Below are positions 1-12,006 of a stretch of DNA of 64,000 nucleotides, in pieces. The position numbers and the translations under genes were made by a program. Position 1 is the first letter of the stretch. Every line of letters begins with the position of its first letter. The stretch comes from Liolophura sinensis (lineage: Eukaryota > Mollusca > Polyplacophora > Chitonida > Chitonidae): positions 2,846,023-2,910,022 of the forward strand of contig NC_088302.1 of NCBI RefSeq assembly GCF_032854445.1, given 5' to 3'. The notes under the pieces are model-generated. The model made no database searches. It had not been told where the DNA came from and saw only the letters and a list, made by a program, of their open reading frames with translations.

Positions 1-111
1 GTACCTACTCTCCAGGAAGCAAAGCGAGTGCGTGTGACGCTGGCACAAGACAGGGACTCTAGCAGTGATTCTCCGGATACCAGGGACAATAACAGAAATC
101 ATCGCTTTTAA
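1..111 (+). CDS. C-terminal end of an open frame, probable LTR-retrotransposon polyprotein
   Basis: Frame 1 is open from the first base of the window to a TAA at 109-111 (36 residues). The tail is hydrophilic, rich in Asp, Ser, Arg and Asn. About 135 bases further on is a purine run (247-258) followed by TGTAAAC, the arrangement expected of a polypurine tract and 3' LTR, so I read this frame as the last residues of a retroelement polyprotein. No catalytic motif lies in the visible part, so the assignment rests only on context. It could also be the last exon of an ordinary gene running in from the left. Confidence 0.35.
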   Translation, partial: VPTLQEAKRVRVTLAQDRDSSSDSPDTRDNNRNHRF

Positions 112-258
112 AGTGTTCTGTCCATGAAGTACCACAGGGGTATCTACTTGGGTGAGTGGGCAAGTGCTCTGACTTGGTAGCGCGCACTTGACTTCTTGGC
201 TGAGTGGACCACGTCGCTCTAGTTGGAGGCTTCCCGTGTCCTTTTTAGGGGGGGAGAG

Positions 259-2621
259 TGTAAACCCCCAGGTCAGATCTGCCCAAATCTCCAGGCCAGA
301 TCTGCCCTGGGTGTTCACCAGTAAGCTAGTCACATCAGTAACCAAGCCTTATGCTTGTGGGGGAGTGCCCATGGCCTGAGAGGGGGTGGGAGGTCACATG
401 ACCTCCACACCCCAGCCTTGCCATGTGGCCCTTTGTTTTAGCCCCATTCCCTCCAAGACAGCCGAGCAGTCAAGACGTGTTTTACCAAGATCACAGCCAG
501 TCTTCATTCATACATTTCACCCAGGTAAGAATTTAACCCTTGTGGTCTCAGAACACTTCCATAAATTGATATATGTAATTGTTGTCACATATGCACTTAT
601 CTGACTGTGCCATATAGGATATATTATGCACATCTTTTTGAGTAATTTAAGTTATTACTTTGGTCAGCTATTCACAAGTTAGTGTGATCTCTGCAAAGAG
701 ATACACACATTCTAAAAGGATTGGCTGAATAGATTTCAGGAATTTACGCCAAGAAACAGGTGGGATAACTGCTTCTCCCATCAACCTGTTTACAGTGAAA
801 ATATTTGGTTAGCTGTGTTAGTTTGGGATAAACCTCCACATTGGAACCATTAACCCACTTAAGTTCACTAGTTTTAAAAGTGACCACTGTTTACTTAAAT
901 TGATCTGGAATTTAAGGATTATATGTATCAACTACTAGCTTTTGCCTAAACTTAACTTGATCTCCTAACTTCCAGAACAGATAGTTCCTTTTACACTGGT
1001 TAACACATGGTCAAGCTTAATTCCTTTGTTTGAGCTGACCATGCCAGCCTCCAGTAGCTACAGACATGTGTATTACCCCAGTGTATGTAAGCAAGGTGGC
1101 AGCACATCTGGAAGGGATTAATTTCTCCTTGGCATCTATTGCCCCTGATGACCCCCGCTGGTTAATCTCATCCTATCAGCCCAGCCTCTATCAAGTGGCT
1201 AAACAAGATGGCTGCACCAGCAGTACACAGGCCAAATTAAAACTCAGTACAAGACCAACCACTTGTAACTGTTCTGAGTTTTTGTATTTAATTATGCCTG
1301 TGATTGTCCTAACACAACACAATCCTCAGAAATTACATATCACTGCAGATGCACATATACTGGAATTTATCATGCTTTTGGACTTTGACATTTTGAGTCC
1401 AGTGTTCATGTTCTCTATGGCCAGTCAGTAAGCATTTGTTATTATTGTTGATAGATACATATATATATATAGATATTAACTTTGTATATACAGTTAATAT
1501 GCATATAGGCTATCGCCTGGTAATATTGTATTTAGTTTATAGATATTATCAAAATACCCTGCGTGACCCGTATTATTGTTCTTCATGCGGTAACCGTTCT
1601 GGGTTGTACAAAATGTATGCAGCCCCTAGCATAAAAATGTACCACTCAGATTATTAATGCATACATTAGCCTACACTATTGATTTGTAACCTGTATGTTA
1701 AATGATCGAAAGAGTAATTTACGAATGTTATGTTTTGGTTGGAGGTGAAGGTCAGCTGGCATAGACCAGTATGTCTTGTTATATATGAGATATGACCTGG
1801 CATCATAAAATGCATTTGTACCCATCATATGGATACACTGAGTCATCTAAATTTCTAATGCGAGCCTGGCCCCTTATAAGCCTGGCAACGTACTCGACAT
1901 TATGTTTAGATGCCTCTCTTAAACAGGATACCGGTAACCCTGTGACCCTTGGCCTCTCTAGTATTGACTATATTGCAATCATTGTTAGCATGATGTCACT
2001 TGGTTTCTAGATGCCATGCTTAAACGTTACATGCATTATGGTCTGACTGTCAGGCTGACCTCTCAACTTCAACCTACCTTGACCTACATGTATGTGTACA
2101 GGTCGCTGTGTATACATGTGGACACACATGTAACATGTCTTATATAATTGGGTTAATAATCATGTCCAACACCTTAACTTGTTTAACTTACCTGTTATGA
2201 TCATATGGCACTTCTATTAAGTCTTTGAAAGCTACGTTCTAAATTGTTTACTCATTAATACTTGAAAGCTCTAGTAGCTCTCCCCATTCCCTCCAAGACA
2301 GCCGAGCAGTCAAGACGTGTTTTACCAAGATCACAGCCAGTCTTCATTCATACATTTCACCCAGGTGCTGTACCGTCTTGACTGCCAGACGTTACCCTCC
2401 AGGCTGCTTCCCCTTGTGAAACTATCCAAACTCAGAAGGAAGGAAGGAAGGGAAAGGAACATATTTACAGATACCCCTACTCTCATACTGATTACCTCTG
2501 TCTTAAATAATAAATTCTCAGGCTGTGGCACATGTGAAAACCCAGCAGAGCATTTGCGTTCTTTGTCCAGCATATATTTAACACTTGTTTCCCCAAAAGC
2601 CAGTCACGTGTCCACCCGACA
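259..2621 (+). mobile_element. Putative 3' LTR of a retrotransposon, interrupted
   Basis: A purine tract (agggggggagag, 247-258) is followed directly by TGTAAACCCC at 259, a usual LTR start. A possible LTR end is the CCCGACA ending at 2621. An AATAAA-type signal lies near 2509. Between them the sequence is split by 1.84 kb of DNA that ends in a second copy of an 85-bp segment (see the separate repeat entry), so the LTR proper would be 259-526 plus 2367-2621. The other LTR lies outside the window, so neither the ends nor the target duplication can be checked. Moderate to low confidence. Confidence 0.4.
442..2366 (+). repeat. 85-bp perfect direct repeat flanking 1.76 kb
   Basis: Bases 442-526 and 2282-2366 are identical over 85 positions (starting ccccattccctccaagacag, ending tttcacccaggt). 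The offset is 1840 bp. The first copy runs into gtaaga, resembling a 5' splice site; the second runs into different sequence. The 1.76 kb between them is AT-rich, with no protein frame that looks real. Confidence 0.9.
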
Positions 2622-3257
2622 ACGTAAGATAGTCTCGCAGGTGATTCGACCGCAGACAAACAGGTCTTACATTTGTATAGATAGGCCCCTACTGCTATCC
2701 TTTCTTGTTAAACTTAAGCACTTTAGTATTTGTATAAGTCTTATTATCTGTTCTTGTTAAAGCTAATAAATTGTTGTAAAATAAAATCTGCTGGTTTTGG
2801 TTACTTTTTTGTGCGGCTAAACTATCGTGTATTTCGAACAAGCCATCTCTTTATAATACAGACAGTTTGGGCCGTAACACTATATATATATATATATAGT
2901 ACCTCTGGTGGAAAATATCAGTTTTCTAACAGAATAGTATAATTTTGGTCACTCGGGTAACGAATGTTTGTGAGAAAAGTTCTTGGATATGTGTAACCTT
3001 GAATATGATAGGCCCTCTAGACCTTTATTTGAATCTCAGATATAACCTGTAGGTCTACAGCTCTACTTATCTAAACAAAAACAAAAAATAGTCAAAAGGA
3101 GATCCCCAACGCCTTTATTTTTGAAGTGAATATTCGGGGGCCTACTCAATGTTTAGGTTATATTGCATTTAAGACCTATAATGTTATCTAGTTGGAGTGT
3201 TCCAGTTAAAAAAAATACAAACAAAAAACATGTGTGTTGAACTGTATGCATGAGTGC
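2622..3257. other. No gene seen; short (TA)n at about 2881-2898
   Basis: AT-rich sequence with a short TA repeat. The short open frames here show no family resemblance or coding bias I can recognise. Confidence 0.6.
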
Positions 3258-3307
3258 CATGGAAATATTCTTGAGTACGGCGTAAAACATCAAACAAATA
3301 AATAAAT
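3258..3307 (+). mobile_element. 3' tail fragment of the main tRNA-derived SINE
   Basis: The segment 'ggaaatattcttgagtacgg' followed by 'cgtaaaacatcaaacaaata' matches the 3' end of the complete SINE copies at 34642 and 22468 (the latter on the minus strand). Only the tail is present. Confidence 0.75.
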
Positions 3308-3773
3308 GTATGTGCCAGGGATCCCCAAATGAAACGACCAAACCAGGGGAGACAATCATGTTCAGAATTTCGGATATCCCGCCATATATGTCAACAACGA
3401 CAGCAAGGTGAAGTTGTCAGCTCTGACAAGTTCTGCGTTCCTCGTTGTCTCGACTTTTAGGACGTATTATTGTATGTACCTAAGCAACCTGTTTCCGATT
3501 CTCGATGCTGTGTAACCTGCTGGTTATTTGGTTATCAGATTTCTCAATTTACAAGAGGTTAGAAAGCGAAATGTGTTGGAAGTGTCGAAATTTGGACCAG
3601 TAGTAATGCATCAGAAATCGGCATGATTCTACTTTTAGTTCTATATTGTGTTGTGCAGAGGAAAGCAGTTGAAGTACTTTTTTTTCAGGCATAAATTCAT
3701 TAAGAGATTTGTTAATCTGAGGTTGCTGTCACGTCATAGTGACAGTATTGTATTGTTCTCATTGATCATTCTG

Positions 3774-4852
<1,079 letters not shown>

Positions 4853-5107
4853 TGAACTGAAATTTTTGCTTCAACAAGGGTGCCTGATCCTTACGTAGAG
4901 AGAGACTTGTGGTGAACTGTGATACAAATCCGCGCTGCTGTTATAATTGAACTCTGTAGGCTGAAGTATACCTTGACCTGGCTTCAGTTTAGGTATCTGC
5001 AGCTGTAAGCTGTTAAGTTACAGTGTGGTGAAACTTTTTTGTCCACTCAGTTGTATGCTATTTTTATGATCTTTCCGTAATTCCTTTGTCGACATATAGA
5101 TACCATA

Positions 5108-5356
5108 ATGTCTGTACAAACGTTCCAGTTGACCTTCGTCACATCTCTTGCTGTAGTGCTTGTGGCCTTACTCCTCACCGTCTCCCTTTTAACCTTAATA
5201 CTGAGAATATTGAGCTGCTTACTGAGGACATGTAACAGACTATGCTCTGGAGGAAGGAAACGCAGTAAGTCAGCAGAGAAGGTGGCCAGCACACCTGAGG
5301 TGGTCCGTCCTCCAGGGCCACCTTCAGAGGCCCCTAAAGACAACAAAGTAGAGTGA
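5108..5356 (+). CDS. Small single-pass membrane protein, 82 aa, family not recognised
   Basis: The single-exon frame has a long hydrophobic segment at residues about 7-40 (Leu/Val-rich), then a Cys pair (LRTCNRLC) followed by a basic stretch (GGRKRSK), and a Pro-rich hydrophilic tail ending in a run of charged residues. This is the layout of a short N-out or tail-anchored membrane protein with possible palmitoylation next to the membrane. It begins 255 bases after the stop of the C15orf61-like gene with no AATAAA or ATTAAA in between, so it may share that transcript, or it may have its own 5' exon spliced to the good acceptor ending at 5050 (tttttgtccactcag). I do not recognise the family. 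It could be chance, but composition and layout favour a real micro-protein. Confidence 0.5.
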   Translation: MSVQTFQLTFVTSLAVVLVALLLTVSLLTLILRILSCLLRTCNRLCSGGRKRSKSAEKVASTPEVVRPPGPPSEAPKDNKVE

Positions 5357-6647
5357 CAAGAAAACACTGTACAATATTGTAAAACTGTTCTTATGCAATA
5401 TCTACCTCTCTTTGTAGAGAGTGGACATCAGCGGTGCTCTGTGGTAGTCACATGTATTTAAGCAATACTTTTTTCCAAAACATGTCCATGTATTTTATTT
5501 ATCTACATTATGTGTATATCAGCGTGTAATTATTTTTTCTTGGTCTCATTTAATATATACTTTTTGTTCTTATAATGCCATATTCCATGTCATGTTTTTA
5601 TTTGACAAGCATATTATCAGAACTTTATGCCTTGGCTCTATTTATTATTATTTGTCATGTAATATGAAAGTGCTAAATTGTATGTGTGTTAATCATAAGG
5701 TTGGTCCTCGGTACATGAAGTGTGTTAACATTAAGTGTATAATATGTGCAAAAAACAAAGAAAAAACTCTTAACACGTTTGTTGACCTTTGTCACTTTTT
5801 TTTTGCCCTAATCCTTTACAGGCTATTAAATCATATGATGGTGAATGGTAAAAAGTCACTTGTTCTCCAGAGCACCAGAATTGTCTCCCTTTCTCAACTG
5901 CACGCATACTGTATGCTTGAACTTCTAATCAGCTTTCTGTTATCAGGGAAGAGTTTGTAAAGCTATTCTGGACAAAAATTACATGCATAGCATTATTTTG
6001 TCAACCATCATATAAAACTCTTCACTTTAAAATAATATTTTTTTCTGCTTAAACATTTTTCAGAGTGCACTTGGAAAAGTTCTTGGGAAGTGACACCCTG
6101 AGATCTTGAAACCATTTGGCATAATATCTCAGCATATACTACTGACAGAACCTCATTGATGGTATGTTTTAATGTATGGCTATATGTGACGTGGGAAGAG
6201 CACTTGCTTTCCCTTCTGTGAGGCAAATAGATTGAAAGTTGAACTTGTCACAGTGAGAAATTGACATTTTGCTTCAAAGTTGTTTATTATCAACTTTCTG
6301 CAATTTGCATGAACATGTACATGTGCAATAAACAGTGGACAAATTTATTTAAAGTAGTTATTTTTGGTGCCTAAAAGCTGTACAGAATGGGAGAGTGACT
6401 TGAATATGATATTTTTTCAAGCACACTGATAAATGGTGTATTAACAGTGTTTGAGTTAATGAAAAATCTGTGCATATGTAGGTAATATGTATCTGTAACT
6501 GAGCTCAGCACAAAGTCTTGTATTGTTAACCTGGCCAATAAAAAGTATGAAACACCCCACAGTTGATTAACTGAGAGACTGCAAAGTACAAACGAGTGAC
6601 TGTTGTGTGACAGTCACAGACTTCACTTGCCTTGGCCTTGTTGAGTT
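5357..6647 (+). other. Probable 3' untranslated and intergenic DNA
   Basis: AT-rich, with no coding signal. Candidate poly(A) signals: ATTAAA near 5824, AATAAA at 6327-6332 and AATAAA at 6537-6542. These could end the transcript(s) of the two upstream ORFs. Confidence 0.45.
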
Positions 6648-6905
6648 TTAGGGGCCCAAGTGGCCTAAGTGGTAAGAATGCCAGCACGGCGAAATGACCC
6701 AGTAGCCTCCCACCAATGCGGTGGCTGTGAATTCAAGTTCAGCTCATCCTGGCTTCCTCTCTGGTCGAACGTGGAAAGGTCTGGCAGCAACTTGCAGATG
6801 GTTATGGGTTATGTCCTCTCACCATAATGATGACCACTGCGTTATAAGTGTTATAAATATTCTTGAGTAAGGCGTAAAACACCAATCAAATGCATAAATA
6901 AAATG
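6648..6905 (+). mobile_element. tRNA-derived SINE, near full length
   Basis: The tRNA-like head (ggggcccaagtggcctaagt) has a B-box-like 'gtgaattcaagttcagctca', a conserved body (cagcaacttgcagatggtta) and the standard tail (tattcttgagtaaggcgtaa) with an A/T-rich end. It is the same family as the copies at 34642, 44093 and the minus-strand copies, but diverged. Confidence 0.85.
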
Positions 6906-6924
6906 ATGGGTTCTGAAAGCTAAT

Positions 6925-7081
6925 TGTGCTTTATGTTACAAGAGTGGTACTCGATTCTGCTTTATGTTACAAGAGTGGTACTCGATTCTGCTTTATGTTA
7001 CAAGAGTGGTACTCGATTCTGCTTTATGTTACAAGAGTGGTACTTGATTCTGCTTTATGTTACAAGAGTGGTACTCGATTC
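6925..7081. repeat. 31-bp tandem repeat, 5 copies
   Basis: The unit is tgctttatgttacaagagtg followed by gtactcgattc, with one base change in the fourth copy. The 63-residue frame across it is a by-product of the repeat. Confidence 0.95.
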
Positions 7082-7504
7082 AACATTTTTGAGCTAACAT
7101 CACATTTTTCCAAATGACTTTTCCAAGGGTAGAACCCCAATGACATCAGAAATAGGTTATTGAGAGTGAAGCATGTATATACTTGTGCTCCAGGTTGGTG
7201 ACCAGAATAGTAAAAAACCCTCCCTGTCAGCAATATTTATGATCAAGTACAGCTCAGGAAGGATTCATTTACATGTACGTATTTTAGAGTGGGCCAGTTG
7301 ATGAGAGCCATGGTTATAACAGAGAGACAGTAAACATGTATATAGTGTATTTTTGATTCTTAAACCCTTTCAACTCACATCGGTTCATTTGAGACCATTG
7401 TTAACTTTTGACTGTGGTAAAATAAAATTTAAACAAGACAATGTGGCAATTTTAATTGTTGGTTTAATATTTCGTTTTCACTCCGTGCATACAGTGCTGG
7501 AGGA
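7082..7504. other. No gene seen
   Basis: Unique AT-rich sequence between two arrays, without a recognisable frame or element. Confidence 0.5.
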
Positions 7505-7745
7505 GGTTATCAGCTATTTGGCAGCAGGTGGTACTCTGAGGTACTAAAAATATTTAATTGTCAAGTATTTGGCTGCAGGTGCACCATGTGTTACTGATGA
7601 AGTTTGTCAGGTATTTGGCTGCAGCTGTACCCTATGTTGTAAATGAAGTTTGCCAAGTACTTGGCTGCAGGTGTACCACATATTACTGATGAAGTTTGCT
7701 ATGTATTTGGCTGCATCTGATGAAGTTTGTCATGTTTTTGGCTGC
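7505..7745. repeat. Degenerate ~46-bp tandem repeat
   Basis: About four or five copies of a unit built on 'tatttggctgcaggtgtacc' and 'actgatgaagtttgtca', with insertions and deletions. It grades into the next array, which begins with the same gaagtttgtcatg sequence. Confidence 0.8.
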
Positions 7746-8645
7746 AGTTTTTCTGGTATCTAGTTTTTTGGCCAGTATCAGTGCGTTTTGACTGGTTGGT
7801 GTGTCATGGTATCAGTGTCCTTTTACTAGTTGATGTATCATGTCTGGTATCAATGTCATTTTATCTTTTGGGTTGTCATGTCTGGTATCAGTGTTCTTGG
7901 ATTGGTTGGGGTGTTATGTCTGGTACTAGTGCCCTTAGACTAGTTGGTGTCTCATTTTTGGTATCGGTGTGCTTTCACTCGTTGGGTGTCATTTCTGGTA
8001 TCAGTGTCATTGGACTAGTTGGGGTGCCATGTCTGGTATCAGTGTCCTTGAACTGGTTAGGGTGTCATGTCTGTACCAGTGTTGCAGATGAAGTTTGTCA
8101 TGTTTTTGGCTGCAGTTGTTCCTGGTATCTAGTTTTTTGGCCAGTATCAGTGTATTTTGACTGGTTGGTGTGTCATGGTATCAGTGTCCCTTTACTGGTT
8201 GATGTGTCATGTCTGGTATCAATGTCATTTTACCTTTTGGGGTGTCATGTCTGGTATCGGTGTTCTTGGATTGGTTGGGGTGTTATGTCTGGTACTAGTG
8301 CCCTTAGACTAGTTGGTGTCTCATTTTTGGTATCGGTGTGCTTTCACTCATTGGGTGTCATTTCTGGTATCAGTGTCTTTTTGTCCTTGGGCTGGTTGGG
8401 GTGTCAGGTTTGATACCAGTGTCTGTGTTATTTCTGGTATCAGTGTCCTTGGAATGGTTGATGTCTTGTGGTATCAGTGTGATATGGTTGTTATGAGGCA
8501 ATGCCTGGTATCAGTGTACCAGAATTTGTTTTGGAGTCAGTTCTGGTATCAGTGGTCTGGTGAGAGTTCACTCTGAATGGTTGAGGTTTCTTGTCTTGTA
8601 TCATGCAGTGTCGTTGGACTGCTTGGGGTGTCATGTCTGGTAACT
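7719..8645. repeat. ~38-bp repeats in a 368-bp higher-order repeat
   Basis: Short units of the type 'tctggtatcagtgtccttgg' plus 'actggttggggtgtcatg' are ordered into a larger block. The block from 7719 recurs from 8087 with a 368-bp shift and few changes; beyond about 8455 the units decay. The 228-residue frame across it is repeat-derived (Trp/Leu/Val-rich, no family). Confidence 0.9.
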
Positions 8646-8679
8646 GTGCACTACGGTCGGGATTACATACAGGATACCA

Positions 8680-10327
8680 CTGTCCAAATTTACTTCACCT
8701 GACGTCTTTCATCTTTATTTGTAACCTGCTGTAAAATGAAACTGTCAATGTATATTTGATCTCCCAGATAATTTCTAGTGCTTGAATACATAGGCTTATA
8801 TAACCGAAGTGGTAATTTACCACATTTTGCCCAAAGAGCTGTAGGCCTATCAACAAGTTCAGGTCGGTAAATGTTTGTAATATCAAAATCCATTCATTAA
8901 TGCCGGTAGGCTACGTCTACCGGCAGGCCTACAACTCTTGAAGTACGGTACTGAAGGAAGGAAGAAAGAAAAGAAAACAAACGAACACAAAAAAAGAAAG
9001 AATTTTGAAGGGGGTTTTCGACTTTTTTGATGTGCATGAAAATAAACGTAGTAAGACTGAATTCATGGACTGGTACCAGATAAACTTTTGAAAGCAAATT
9101 CAGGCATGTAGTGCACGATGACCATGCATTAAATATTACCACATTACGCGAGGCCATTTTTCCGTTAGAAAACCACTCCAGAAACACGCTATAATTATAC
9201 ACTCGGTTCATTTAAAAACGAAAGATGGTTTAAAATAAGGTCTGTTAATATGCAAAAGTGACATCATAGAGGGCGCTACCTGCAGTTGTCGCTCTTTGTA
9301 CATTCCTTGTAATATCGATTTGTATTGGTTAGGTGTCTGACAGTCTTCGAATTCTACAACCAAGAAATTTTCATTCAGAAGAGATGTAAGAAGCACTGTT
9401 TATTTGTCTAAATGAAACAAAAGAAATGAATTTTTTTTTGTTTTTTGCTTTTTTTTTTGATGTAGTTTGTAGTGACTTAACTGTCATGTTAGACATTTCA
9501 TTTCTGATGTTATATATTACTTGAGTAATAATGTACAAGCAATGGATGATTTCACCATGTCGGTTGTTTAAGCTGTAAAACATGGGTTAATAAAACTAGA
9601 ATCAATATTCAACTTGTATAACACACAGTGGTAAGAGTTAACGTTGCACTTGTACCCTAGCTAAATGTAGACCAATCCAACATGTCTGAGTAGCATAGTC
9701 CTACTTTAGACCAATAGCCCTTGACAATTATGTAGGTCACATTTTAAAATCCATTTCTCATTAATAACTGTTCGGTGACTAAGGCGTTACATCAGGTAAC
9801 TCCGCCAGGTATGTGCAGTTGTTTTCCCCTTTGCTCGGGTCCTGGTTTTCTTCTCCGTCATGTAGAATTGTCATAAATCAAAGTGAAATATAGCTAAGGC
9901 TGGTTTACTCTTTGTGCCTTGGTTTCCTCCAATGCTGTGGTTCCCTCCTTGTGCCTCTGTTTTCACCTGGCGCCCCGTTTCCTCCTGGCACACTGAGTTT
10001 TACTCCTGATTTTCTCCTGGAGCCCTGGTTTCTTCCTGGCGCTCTGGTTATTCCTCTTATCACCTTGGTTTCCTCCTGGTGTCATGGTTTCCTCCACCAA
10101 TAAACCTGACCACTGCCATACAGTGTGATTTATTTATTTATTTATTTATTTGATTGGTGTTTTATGCTGTACTCAAGAATATTTCACTTATACGACGGCA
10201 GCCAGCATTATGGTGGGTGGAAACCGGGCAGAGCCCGGGGGAAACCCACGACCATCCGCAGGATGCTTGCAGACCTTCCCACTTACGGCCGGAGAGGAAG
10301 CCAGCATGAGCTGGAGTTGAACTCACA
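8680..10327 (+). repeat. Large repeat unit, copy A (internally deleted)
   Basis: It starts at ctgtccaaatttacttcacc and ends inside a SINE. It matches copies B and C, but about 2.35 kb corresponding to 14831-17190 of copy B is missing; the join is at the T-rich run near 9430. It lacks both the 55-bp LINE-tail insertion (empty site 9407-9419) and the DNA transposon found in copy B. Short minus-strand frames recur in all three copies. Confidence 0.92.
10128..10327 (-). mobile_element. SINE, truncated at the A/B unit junction
   Basis: Minus-strand copy of the main SINE: tail (tttatttatttgattggtgt), then the body through 'ggagttgaactcaca', where it changes abruptly to the unit start ctgtccaaattt. 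The tRNA-like head is absent, because the duplication junction falls here. Confidence 0.9.
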
Positions 10328-10599
10328 CTGTCCAAATTTACTTCACCTGACGTCTTTCATCTGTATGTGTAACCTGCTGTAAAATGAAACTGTGTCAATG
10401 TGTATTTGATCTCCCAGATAATTTCTAGTGCTTGAATACATAGGCTTATATAACCGAAGTGGTAATGGGGGACCCCCCGCTCAGAGTTATCTCCCCTGTG
10501 GCGCCACTGTTCCATCAGCGATACACATATCCACCGGCATGGCCGAGTGTATCTGTATGTCGGCGACCGTCTGGTGTTAAATGTAACTCTTCTACAGCA

Positions 10600-12006
10600 A
10601 TGCCGCAATATTGTTGCGTACCTGGGTGTAAGGGGAACACTGGAGGACATCGATTCCCTCGAGACGCTAACATTAGATTAAAATGGAGGGTTGCTATCAA
10701 GCGAATCGACCCGCAAACCCGACAACTATGGGACCCTAAAAAGCTGGACGTGGTCTGCAGAGCGCACTTCAGAGAAGAAGATTATCGGCCAGTTTCGTTA
10801 CTAGGTAGGATTGCTATTTCGTAGAGAGATCTGCATTTTAAAATGGAAATCAGTATTGTTTATTCCCCCTACCGTCAGCTATACCTGGCGGCAGTGTAGA
10901 CTTGAATGCAGGCCTACCAATTAAAACTGATAGTTATAAATTATTTGTAAATATGGCTTACTAATAATAGAGGTATCAGGTCAAATTGTAATATTAAATA
11001 GATCTAGCAGAATTTTTTCAACGTGAAATATTCGAAGTTTTAAATATTTCCGGCACTAGTCTTAATGGCTTGCTGTATTAAAATAAATTTAAAAAAAATC
11101 TTCTTTGCACTCATTAGAACTAACACGTGAAAACTGTCCATTCAAATTTCAGGTGAAAGGAAAAGACTTCGAGCAAATGCTGTTCCATCAGTTTTTACTT
11201 TCTGGCCATCTGACACCAAGCCCATGAGGAAACTGGAGAGGACGGGCAAAAGTCCAGATGTCCAGATGCAAATGATTGTGGAAGACGTGCCCGATGTGGC
11301 GTGTTTTGAATCCGTTGGAAATGAGGAATTGCCAGCCATTGAGACCATCTCAACCTCATCCACAACAGATCAGGGGGTGCAGTGCTCTTTGCCCAGCAAT
11401 CAAAATAGATTTTCAGTCGATAACTTTGAAAACAATCCCAAAGCAATGTCTTACTACACTGGTTTTTATGATTATCAATATTTCATGTTTTTCTTCAATA
11501 TTCTTGGCCCGGCAGCTTTTGATTTAAACTACAAATGTTCGCTATTGTCTCCACATGATCAATTGTTTTTAACTTTAATGAAGCTGAGACAGTCAAAAGA
11601 TGATGTGGAGCTGTCACTTTTGTTCAACGTTAGTGAAACTACTGTTTCCAGAATTGTTTGTACATGGATCAATTTCATTTATTTCCAACTCCAAGAGATA
11701 GACATCTGGCCATCCAAATCTGTTGTGGAGGCTACCATGCCAGTTGGTTTCAGGAAAATGTACCCTTCAACGCGTGTTATTCTTGATGCAACGGAGGTAC
11801 CAATTCAAAAACCTGCGAATGTGAACGTTTCTGTATTTCTGTGGCCTGGGATCATCCACAGACAACCTCTTCCTGCCCTCCTTCAGAGGAAGGTTTTGTG
11901 CTTTAACAGGAGAACCTGGATCAGAAAACAAATACTGCTTGGCCACAAAGTAACATGTAAAAACATGCACCACAACAACATGATAGTATTTAGTCCATGT
12001 TCATAA
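10600..12006 (+). pseudogene. THAP-domain DDE transposase, C-terminally truncated
   Basis: Exon 1 (10600-10804) starts MPQYCCVPGCKGN and holds a complete THAP zinc finger: C2CH ligands CxxxxC near the start and CRAH later, plus HRFPRD and the conserved Trp. Its donor GTAGGA joins in phase with exon 2 (from 11153, acceptor caaatttcag), whose first residues carry the AVPSVF motif that normally closes THAP domains. Exon 2 then has an acidic linker, a helix-turn-helix region (LSPHDQLFLTLMKLRQ) and the start of a DDE_Tnp_4 domain with the first catalytic Asp in ILDATEVPIQKP. Just after this (about 11815-11826) the transposase resemblance stops; the frame to 12006 is antisense to the opposite gene. 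The second and third catalytic acids are lost, so the protein cannot be an active transposase. Confidence 0.88.

Noticed and set aside
7727-8413. 228-codon frame, possible membrane protein
   Set aside because: It lies wholly within a tandem repeat, and its hydrophobic look comes from repeated GTxTxGT-type DNA.
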